Assembly: GCA_934502905.1 (NCBI GenBank)
Contig: CAKSVK010000109.1
Span: 1 to 12,124, forward strand
DNA: 12,124 nt
Direction: 5' to 3'
Source of the DNA: an uncultured Chitinophagaceae bacterium
GTDB taxonomy: Bacteria; Bacteroidota; Bacteroidia; Chitinophagales; Chitinophagaceae
Part shown: positions 7,179-12,124 of the stretch, in pieces
How positions within the stretch are numbered: the first letter of the stretch is position 1
Layout of the letters: each line of letters starts with the position of its first letter
Translations under genes and position numbers: made by a program
Notes under the pieces: generated by a model
Database searches by the model: none
What the model saw: the letters and a program-made list of their open reading frames with translations, nothing else
What the model was told of the DNA's origin: nothing

Positions 7179-9590
7179 ATGGCGACAAACAGAGAAAATA
7201 TATACATTCCATTGGAGGATGTAGAAAGCGAACACTGTGCATTAATCGTTGAAAAGGGATTGGCACAGGTAAAAGGCGTAGAAACCCATAAAGTAGAGCT
7301 GAACAACCGAAGGGCAGCGATTACAGTAGATAGCAATGAAACCGTAGGCGAGGCTGTTAAGGCAATTAAAGATTTAGGTTACGGAGTTCCTACGGTTAAA
7401 AGTGCTTTTCCGGTATTGGGCATGACCTGTGCATCCTGTGCGGGCAGTGCCGAAAGCATTGTGAAATACCAACCGGGAGTAGTTAATGCTTCCGTGAACT
7501 TTGCAACGGGCAATCTTACCGTGGAATATCTGCCCAATATGACCGATGCCTCCACCCTGCAAAAAGCGGTTCAGGGAGTAGGTTACGACCTATTGATTGA
7601 AGACGAAACCAAGCAGCAGGAAACGCTCGAAGCCATCCACGAAAAGAAATTCCGAACCTTGAAAAACAAGACCATTTGGGCAATTATCCTTTCCCTGCCC
7701 GTGGTAATCATAGGAATGTTCTTTATGGATATGCCCTATGCAGACCCGATAATGTGGCTCTTTTCCACACCCGTTGTAATATGGTTGGGCAGGGATTTTT
7801 TTGTGAACGCTTGGAAGCAGGCAAAGCACCGTTCCGCCAATATGGATACGCTGGTGGCATTGAGTACAGGTATTGCCTACCTGTTCAGTGTTTTCAATAT
7901 GCTGTTTGCCGACTTTTGGCATCAACGGGGACTGCACGCCCACGTATATTTTGAAGCGGCAGCCGTTATTATCGCATTCATCCTCTTGGGGAAACTGCTG
8001 GAAGAAAGAGCCAAAGGCAACACCTCTTCAGCCATTAAGAAACTGATGGGCTTGCAGCCGAAAACGGTCATCGTGGTACAGGCGGACGGAACGGAAAAGC
8101 AGACCGCTATCGAAGACGTAAGCGCAAGTGATGTGATACTCGTAAAGCCCGGTGAAAAGATTGCGGTAGACGGTATGGTCATATCGGGCAATTCGTATGT
8201 GGACGAAAGCATGTTAAGCGGTGAGCCTGTACCTGTATTGAAAAAAGAAAAAGAAAAAGTATTTGCAGGAACGATTAACCAAAAAGGCAGCTTCCGGTTC
8301 AGGGTGGTAAAAGTGGGCAAAGAAACCATGCTTGCCCACATCATCAAAATGGTGCAGGATGCACAGGGAAGCAAAGCACCCGTACAGAAACTGGTCGATA
8401 GGATTGCGGGCATCTTTGTTCCCACAGTGATAGGTATTGCCATCCTGACATTTACACTATGGTTGATTTTGGGAGGCGAAAACGGGGTTGTTCAAGGTCT
8501 GCTGGCAGCCGTTACGGTATTGGTCATTGCCTGCCCCTGTGCTTTAGGCTTAGCGACACCCACCGCTATTATGGTAGGCGTTGGTAAAGGTGCGGAGAAA
8601 GGCATTTTGATAAAGGATGCCGAAAGTTTGGAACTGGCCAAAAAAGTAAATGCCATCGTTTTGGACAAAACCGGAACCATCACCGAGGGAAGACCACAGG
8701 TAACGGGCATTAAATGGCTGAACAATGAGGACACTGCAAAAGAAATCCTTTTGAGCATCGAAAAGCAATCTGAGCATCCATTGGCAGAAGCCGTAGTAAA
8801 GCATCTTGACGATGTAGCGACCACCTCTCTATCCATGTTCGACAGCATTACGGGCAAAGGCGCAAAAGCAGACCATGACAACGAAACCTATTATGTAGGC
8901 AACAAAAAGCTATTGGCAGAAAACAACATTGCCATTGCCGGCGAATTACAAGACCAGGCCGAAGAATGGGGCAAACAGTCCAAAACCGTTATCTGGTTTG
9001 CAAACAGCAAGCAGGCTCTTGCTGTAATCGCTATCTCCGATAAGATTAAGGAAACATCGGTGCAGGCTATCCGGGAAATGCAGGAAATGGGCATTGACCT
9101 GTATATGCTGACCGGAGATAATGAAACTACCGCCAAAGCCATTGCGGAGCAGACAGGCATCAAGCATTACAAAGCCGAAGTTTTGCCACAGCACAAAGCC
9201 GACTTTGTGAAAGAACTGCAAAGTAAAGGAAAGGTAGTGGCAATGGTGGGCGATGGTATCAACGACAGCACCGCATTGGCAACAGCCGATGTAAGTATCG
9301 CAATGGGCAAAGGCAGCGACATCGCAATGGACGTAGCCAAGATGACCATCATTTCATCCGACCTGACCAAAATACCGCAGGCAATACGTTTGTCCAAACA
9401 GACCGTAGCCACCATCAAGCAAAACCTGTTCTGGGCGTTTATCTACAACGTAATCGGCATTCCGGTAGCGGCAGGTATCCTTTACCCTGTTAACGGCTTC
9501 CTGCTCAACCCGATGATTGCGGGTGCGGCAATGGCATTGAGCAGCGTGAGCGTGGTCAGTAACAGCCTGCGGTTGAAGTGGAAGAAATAA
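7179..9590 (+). CDS. copA: Cu+-exporting P1B-type ATPase CopA
   Basis: This 803-aa inner-membrane ATPase would pump Cu+ out of the cytosol. The N-terminus has two HMA domains. The first (about 10-70) has lost the motif's first Cys, reading SEHC with only C20. The second is intact, GMTCASC (81-87). Membrane helices follow. Other landmarks are SGEP (347-350), the ion-binding CPC (452-454), the phosphorylated Asp in DKTGT (D496), HP (533-534), TGDN (645-648) and GDGIND (691-696). Last come the Cu+-specific YN (756-757) and MxxSS (M785, S788, S789), placing it in class P1B-1. The ATG at 7179 was chosen. A longer frame from a TTG at 7152 would begin within the promoter's conserved TTTG element. 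The gene follows the HMA-AraC regulator by 88 bp, with its own promoter between them. Ag+ is also a likely substrate, as in relatives. Confidence 0.96.
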   Translation: MATNRENIYIPLEDVESEHCALIVEKGLAQVKGVETHKVELNNRRAAITVDSNETVGEAVKAIKDLGYGVPTVKSAFPVLGMTCASCAGSAESIVKYQPGVVNASVNFATGNLTVEYLPNMTDASTLQKAVQGVGYDLLIEDETKQQETLEAIHEKKFRTLKNKTIWAIILSLPVVIIGMFFMDMPYADPIMWLFSTPVVIWLGRDFFVNAWKQAKHRSANMDTLVALSTGIAYLFSVFNMLFADFWHQRGLHAHVYFEAAAVIIAFILLGKLLEERAKGNTSSAIKKLMGLQPKTVIVVQADGTEKQTAIEDVSASDVILVKPGEKIAVDGMVISGNSYVDESMLSGEPVPVLKKEKEKVFAGTINQKGSFRFRVVKVGKETMLAHIIKMVQDAQGSKAPVQKLVDRIAGIFVPTVIGIAILTFTLWLILGGENGVVQGLLAAVTVLVIACPCALGLATPTAIMVGVGKGAEKGILIKDAESLELAKKVNAIVLDKTGTITEGRPQVTGIKWLNNEDTAKEILLSIEKQSEHPLAEAVVKHLDDVATTSLSMFDSITGKGAKADHDNETYYVGNKKLLAENNIAIAGELQDQAEEWGKQSKTVIWFANSKQALAVIAISDKIKETSVQAIREMQEMGIDLYMLTGDNETTAKAIAEQTGIKHYKAEVLPQHKADFVKELQSKGKVVAMVGDGINDSTALATADVSIAMGKGSDIAMDVAKMTIISSDLTKIPQAIRLSKQTVATIKQNLFWAFIYNVIGIPVAAGILYPVNGFLLNPMIAGAAMALSSVSVVSNSLRLKWKK

Positions 9591-9593
9591 AAC

Positions 9594-9664
9594 AGTAAAT
9601 CTCACAAATCAAACAAGAAATTACACAACAATACTGAACTGAATAGTACGGAAATTTGCATTAT
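9594..9664 (+). promoter_or_regulatory. Promoter of the CopZ-like gene with duplicated AraC-type operator (copy 2)
   Basis: This is the second copy of the 71-bp block found before copA, starting 4 bp after the copA stop. CACAA half-sites occur at 9603-9607 and 9624-9628, again 21 bp apart. GAAATTTG at 9651-9658 is a near match to the -7 box TAnnTTTG, 31 bp before the ATG at 9690. The placement right after a stop codon, as in copy 1, argues that it is a functional promoter and not coding remnant. It lets the chaperone be made independently of, and perhaps in excess over, the ATPase. Confidence 0.55.
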
Positions 9665-9689
9665 CAGATAACTCTAAAATTTATTAACA

Positions 9690-9911
9690 ATGGAAAATAA
9701 ACAATTTCAATTCAAGACGAACATCAATTGCGGAGGTTGTATCGCATCTGTAAAACCGCACTTGGACAAGGCAGAGGGTATCTGCCATTGGGAAGTGGAA
9801 ACTGCCAACAAGGACAAGGTACTTACAGTGAAGTCCGAGGGCATTACCGAGCAGGAAGTAATATCGACCGTGCAAAAGGCAGGCTTCAAAATTGAACCTT
9901 TGGACGCCTAA
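9690..9911 (+). CDS. CopZ-like HMA domain copper chaperone
   Basis: This 73-aa protein is a single HMA domain with no signal peptide, so it should act in the cytosol. The metal-binding loop is INCGGC (C14 and C17), lacking the usual Met-Thr before the first Cys. The helix IASVKPHLDKAEGI and the strand pattern ending in AGFKIEPL fit the beta-alpha-beta-beta-alpha-beta fold. Size matches CopZ/Atx1-type chaperones, which hand Cu+ to the N-terminal domain of CopA. It lies 99 bp after copA behind its own promoter, which resembles the copA promoter. A strong hairpin follows 15 bp after the stop. The ATG at 9690 is the only sensible start. Metal specificity cannot be proven from the sequence; copper is inferred from the neighbours. 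Confidence 0.85.
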   Translation: MENKQFQFKTNINCGGCIASVKPHLDKAEGICHWEVETANKDKVLTVKSEGITEQEVISTVQKAGFKIEPLDA

Positions 9912-9926
9912 GCCAACAACTTTTTG

Positions 9927-9984
9927 AAATGCCCTTTTTCCGACCGAATTTTCTATGAGGTTGGGTTGCTGAAAAAGGGCATTT
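9927..9984 (+). terminator. Hairpin terminator after the copA/CopZ-like genes
   Basis: A perfect 14-bp inverted repeat: AAATGCCCTTTTTC at 9927-9940 pairs with GAAAAAGGGCATTT at 9971-9984. A further inner stem may form between CGACC (9941-9945) and GGTTG (9964-9968) with one G-U pair. The 3' arm runs into ATTTTATC, giving a short U-tract. It begins 15 bp after the stop of the CopZ-like gene, the usual place for a terminator. The T-rich and A-rich arms could let it work in both directions. The 30-nt loop is long for a simple terminator. Confidence 0.6.
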
Positions 9985-10015
9985 TATCAATTCTGAAAAA
10001 AGGCGATAGGTTATT

Positions 10016-10045
10016 GCGTATATGGCATTTTTTTGTCCATATAGC
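10016..10045. promoter_or_regulatory. Dyad upstream of the Cys-rich protein gene
   Basis: Inverted repeat TATATGG (10019-10025) and CCATATA (10037-10043), with two more outer pairs (GC/GC) after a one-base bulge. It lies about 45 bp upstream of the candidate -7 box at 10087. No T-run follows on either strand, so it does not look like a terminator; an operator is possible. Evidence is only the symmetry. Confidence 0.3.
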
Positions 10046-10086
10046 AAAAAAAAACGTAAAACGATATAAAAAACCAATCTAATTTG

Positions 10087-10094
10087 TAACTTTG
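10087..10094 (+). promoter_or_regulatory. Candidate -7 box for the Cys-rich protein gene
   Basis: TAACTTTG is an exact match to the Bacteroidota TAnnTTTG element. No -33 TTTG is evident. It would start transcription at about 10101, practically on the TTG start codon at 10100. Either the mRNA is leaderless or this is not the real promoter. Confidence 0.35.
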
Positions 10095-10099
10095 TTGCG

Positions 10100-10486
10100 T
10101 TGAAAAATTATAGAATACATATAGGCATTTTGACATTGTTCTGTTTGGTTTTCTTTATGATGCCAAGTCAGAGCTATGCCTGTTCCAAAAATTCAACAAA
10201 GACCGAGCAGTCTTCCTGCTCAAAGGAGAAATCCAAAAAATCAGAACATAAAAAAGGTTGCAAGGGCAAATCCTGTAAAAAATGCAAAAGTGACAAATGC
10301 GGGGGCGGCTGTTCACACAGCTCTTGCAGGTGCGGTGCTTCAACCACTTTCCTAAATGTCCCAACCGTAATCGAATTAAAGGCAAAAAATCACTTAGCAG
10401 CGGCTAAAAAGCACAAATTCGGTTTCAAAGAAGCCTACTATTCTTCGGGCTTTTTCTCCATTTGGCTACCGCCTAAAATAAGCTAA
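10100..10486 (+). CDS. Exported Cys/Lys-rich protein, probable metal binder (TTG start)
   Basis: This is a 128-aa protein of no named family that I recognise. Residues 1-27 look like a signal peptide: a short basic start, the hydrophobic core IGILTLFCLVFFMM, and SQSYA before Cys28. Cleavage there gives a mature protein starting with Cys. The site is a poor lipobox because of Tyr at -2, so a lipoprotein is possible but not favoured. The mature N-terminal half (28-78) holds nine Cys (28, 40, 54, 59, 62, 67, 71, 76, 78) among many Lys, Ser and Gly, including GCKGKSCKKCKSDKCGGGCS. The C-terminal half lacks Cys and ends in the aromatic FFSIWLPPKIS. An in-frame stop at 10067-10069 leaves TTG at 10100 as the best start that keeps the signal peptide; internal ATGs would remove most of it. 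Soft-metal binding in the periplasm is inferred from composition and copper neighbours. Confidence 0.7.
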   Translation: MKNYRIHIGILTLFCLVFFMMPSQSYACSKNSTKTEQSSCSKEKSKKSEHKKGCKGKSCKKCKSDKCGGGCSHSSCRCGASTTFLNVPTVIELKAKNHLAAAKKHKFGFKEAYYSSGFFSIWLPPKIS

Positions 10487-10488
10487 AA

Positions 10489-10508
10489 CTATGGCCTGAT
10501 AGCCATAG
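10489..10508 (+). repeat. Small inverted repeat after the Cys-rich protein gene
   Basis: Perfect 7-bp arms CTATGGC (10489-10495) and GCCATAG (10502-10508) around a 6-nt loop, starting 2 bp after the stop codon. It could cap the 3' end of the transcript or act as a weak terminator, but no U-tract follows. The remainder of 10509-10579 holds nothing I can assign. Confidence 0.35.
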
Positions 10509-10579
10509 GTGTGTCCTGTCAGAAGCTGTTCCGGCTTTTGCAAATCCCCTATTTGTATCATTTACTTAAAATTTAAAAC

Positions 10580-10608
10580 AGAAACGGGTTTATCAATCCC
10601 CCGTTTCT
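10580..10608 (+). promoter_or_regulatory. Hairpin in front of the HMA-DUF3347 gene
   Basis: Perfect 9-bp arms AGAAACGGG (10580-10588) and CCCGTTTCT (10600-10608) with an 11-nt loop, ending 15 nt before the ATG at 10624. On the plus strand no U-run follows, so it fits a leader structure or operator better than a terminator. Read on the minus strand a T-rich stretch does follow. No gene is known to end there from that side. Confidence 0.4.
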
Positions 10609-10623
10609 CAAAATGTAATTATT

Positions 10624-11499
10624 ATGAAATCATTATCAAAAATAGTGATGGTAATCGCCGTGTTACTATCATCAATAAACGGCTTCGCACAAATCAAGAA
10701 TGCGAAAACAGAAACCGTAAAGATTTACGGCAATTGTGGTATGTGCAAAACCACCATCGAAAAAGCAGGTAACGTAAAAAAGGTAGCCAGTGTTGACTGG
10801 AACAAAGATACCAAGATGGCTACGCTCACCTATGACGGCGACAAAACAAATCAGGATGAAATCCTGAAACGTATTGCTTTGGCTGGTTATGACAGTGAGA
10901 AGTTCCGTGCGCCGGATGACGTATATGCTAAACTGGCTGGTTGCTGCCAGTATGATAGACCCGTGAAGACGGTTGCCAAAAACAAAGAGGCTGGCATGGA
11001 CATGAATGCCGGACATGGCAATCACGACCATAGCCAAATGGCAGCTAATAAAGATGCAGCTCAAAACCAATCACAGCTAAAAGCTGTATTTGACAACTAC
11101 TTTTCAGTGAAAGACGCTTTGATAAAAACCGATGCGGCGACCGCATCTGCCAAAGCCGCTGAATTGGCTGCATCCCTTAAAGCAGTCGATATGAACAAGC
11201 TATCGGCAGAGGAACATACGGCTTGGATGAAAGTGATGCAGGATTTGACGGCCAATGCGGAAAGCATTTCAAAATCAAAAGATGTTGCAAAACAAAGAAG
11301 TGCTTTTGCGGCACTTTCGGAAAGCATCTACACACTTGCCAAAGTTTCTAAACAGGACACCCCCATTTATTACCAGCACTGCCCTATGTACAACGGAGGT
11401 AAGGGAGCCAATTGGCTAAGTAAAGAGAATGCGGTTAAAAATCCATATTACGGCTCACAGATGCTCACCTGCGGAAGTACGGTCGAAACCATTAAATAA
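10624..11499 (+). CDS. Exported HMA domain plus DUF3347 protein
   Basis: This is a 291-aa periplasmic protein. A signal peptide covers residues 1-22 (basic start, core VMVIAVLLSSINGFA, likely cleavage before Gln23). An HMA domain spans about 29-98 with GNCGMC (C38, C41). Next come a CC pair (107-108) and a Met/His-rich linker (125-139; MDMNAGHGNHDHSQM), a common copper-binding composition. Residues ~150-291 match DUF3347, known in Bacteroidota as a free domain or fused to CusB-like efflux adaptors. Its end carries more soft-metal ligands: H252-C253-P-M255, M280 and C283. The protein may collect Cu+ in the periplasm or deliver it to an efflux complex. That role is inferred, and no RND efflux gene is inside the window. 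It heads a tight group: the next gene starts 14 bp after its stop. The ATG at 10624 is the only start that gives a signal peptide. Confidence 0.85.
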   Translation: MKSLSKIVMVIAVLLSSINGFAQIKNAKTETVKIYGNCGMCKTTIEKAGNVKKVASVDWNKDTKMATLTYDGDKTNQDEILKRIALAGYDSEKFRAPDDVYAKLAGCCQYDRPVKTVAKNKEAGMDMNAGHGNHDHSQMAANKDAAQNQSQLKAVFDNYFSVKDALIKTDAATASAKAAELAASLKAVDMNKLSAEEHTAWMKVMQDLTANAESISKSKDVAKQRSAFAALSESIYTLAKVSKQDTPIYYQHCPMYNGGKGANWLSKENAVKNPYYGSQMLTCGSTVETIK

Positions 11500-11513
11500 C
11501 AGGTCTGAAAGCT

Positions 11514-11819
11514 ATGGTACAGTACAATGACATGGTGCAGGCGCTTAAAGACCTAAGACAACGTGGGTACAGTATGGACTTTAGTCTGTTGCCGGACTGT
11601 CTGTACTGTACGTCAAGGAGCCTGAAACTAAAACCGGAGGATTTTACGGTTACGGAAACTCATAGGTTTGAAAGCCTCGACAGCAGTCCTGATAACAATG
11701 CCGTAATTTATGCCATATCGTCTAATGATAGTAAGAATAAAGGCGTACTTGTTGATGCCTATGGTACTTATGCCGAAGAAATGACCCATGAGATGGCAAA
11801 AAAATTAAGTGCAACATAA
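11514..11819 (+). CDS. Small conserved protein of the family often labelled 'PRPP synthetase'
   Basis: This 101-aa soluble protein has no signal peptide or membrane segment. It resembles a small Bacteroidota family that databases often label phosphoribosylpyrophosphate synthetase. True PRPP synthetases are around 300 aa with PRPP-binding and ATP loops, none of which are visible here, so I consider that name unsupported. Visible features are an N-terminal amphipathic helix (QALKDLRQRGYS), a CLYC pair at residues 29-32, an acidic middle segment, and the stretch ISSNDSKNKGVLVDAYGTYAEEM. The CxxC pair might bind metal, but that is a guess. It sits 14 bp after the DUF3347 gene and 18 bp before the CopB-like ATPase gene, so it is very probably co-transcribed with both. 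An alternative ATG at codon 7 is possible. Function unknown. Confidence 0.75.
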   Translation: MVQYNDMVQALKDLRQRGYSMDFSLLPDCLYCTSRSLKLKPEDFTVTETHRFESLDSSPDNNAVIYAISSNDSKNKGVLVDAYGTYAEEMTHEMAKKLSAT

Positions 11820-11837
11820 CTTTTAAAACCCCTTGTT

Positions 11838-12124
11838 ATGAAAAAATATACTTGTCCTATGCACCCACAGGTGCTAAAAGACGAACCGGGCAAATGCCCG
11901 CTCTGTGGCATGGCATTGGTTCCCGTTGGCGGTGCGTCAGTTTCTCATGAACACACATCAGAACATGGGCATTCCGGGCATTCTCAACATGGCCATGCTG
12001 ACGAAAACTTTAATAAACATGAGGGACATCATACAGGTGATTTCCTCACTCGTTTTTGGATAAGCCTTGTCATTACAATCCCTATACTGCTCCTGTCGCA
12101 CATGATACAGCAATGGTTAGGTTT
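11838..12124 (+). CDS. CopB-like heavy-metal P-type ATPase, N-terminal part (3' end outside window)
   Basis: The frame is open from the ATG at 11838 to the window edge, giving 95 complete codons. It starts with KKYTCPMHPQV and continues CPLCGMALVPV. This is the short heavy-metal-binding module with C6, M8, H9, C20, C23 and M25, found at the N-terminus of many CopB-type ATPases and in some efflux adaptors. A His-rich stretch follows (ten His between 37 and 65), then a first transmembrane helix at about 74-94 (WISLVITIPILLLSHMI). This order of metal-binding module, His-rich segment and membrane helix fits a copper/silver ATPase better than an RND adaptor, which would have a signal sequence at its very N-terminus. 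The catalytic motifs lie beyond the window, so the class cannot be confirmed. It follows the 101-aa gene by 18 bp. Confidence 0.8.
   Translation, partial: MKKYTCPMHPQVLKDEPGKCPLCGMALVPVGGASVSHEHTSEHGHSGHSQHGHADENFNKHEGHHTGDFLTRFWISLVITIPILLLSHMIQQWLG

Noticed and set aside
7922..8881. Long minus-strand reading frames opposite copA (173 and 129 codons)
   Set aside because: They are antisense shadows of a strongly conserved ATPase gene, have Ser/Thr-rich low-complexity translations, and show no start context or family resemblance.
10509..10772. Plus-strand reading frame of 87 codons overlapping the start of the HMA-DUF3347 gene
   Set aside because: Runs out of frame through the signal peptide and CxxC region of the real gene, and has no supporting motif.

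Overview
The window looks like the accessory part of an integrative conjugative element from a member of the Bacteroidota, probably Flavobacteriia or Sphingobacteriia. This rests on three things. Its two mobilization proteins resemble Bacteroidota MobB and MobC. Several intergenic regions carry AT-rich TAnnTTTG-type -7 boxes. The copper genes belong to families typical of this phylum: an HMA-AraC regulator, a DUF3347 protein and a small family often labelled 'PRPP synthetase'. The assignment comes from recognising families by eye; no database search was run.

Layout. (1) Positions 3-620 hold the 3' end of a relaxase gene (mobB-like, + strand). (2) Positions 652-4181 hold a minus-strand operon of three inner-membrane proteins. 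It is transcribed nhaA (Na+/H+ antiporter), then a voltage-gated K+ channel with a C-terminal zinc ribbon, then a DUF389 membrane protein. (3) Positions 4390-6390 hold the VirD4/TraG-type coupling protein (mobC-like, + strand). The ion operon therefore sits between two mobilization genes that are usually neighbours. (4) Positions 6527 to the window end are a plus-strand copper module: HMA-AraC regulator, CopA-type Cu+ ATPase, CopZ-like chaperone, exported Cys-rich protein, exported HMA-DUF3347 protein, a 101-aa conserved protein, and the start of a second, CopB-like ATPase that runs off the window.

How the parts may work together. The copper genes form a compartmental set. A cytosolic HMA-AraC protein could sense the metal, the small HMA protein could carry it, CopA would pump it out of the cytosol, and two exported proteins rich in Cys, His and Met could bind it in the periplasm. 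The leaders of copA and the CopZ-like gene share an ungapped 71-bp similarity (49/71 identical by hand count). Each copy has two YACAA half-sites exactly 21 bp apart, the arrangement expected for an AraC-family activator. A strong hairpin at 9927-9984 closes the copA-copZ unit, and a further group, 10624-11514-11838, is tightly spaced.

No tRNA, rRNA, CRISPR array, insertion sequence or attachment site was found. No intergenic stretch exceeds about 210 bp. The most noteworthy points are the duplicated copper promoter, the sensor fused to a regulator, the ion-homeostasis operon splitting the mob genes, and the Cys-rich exported protein with a TTG start.
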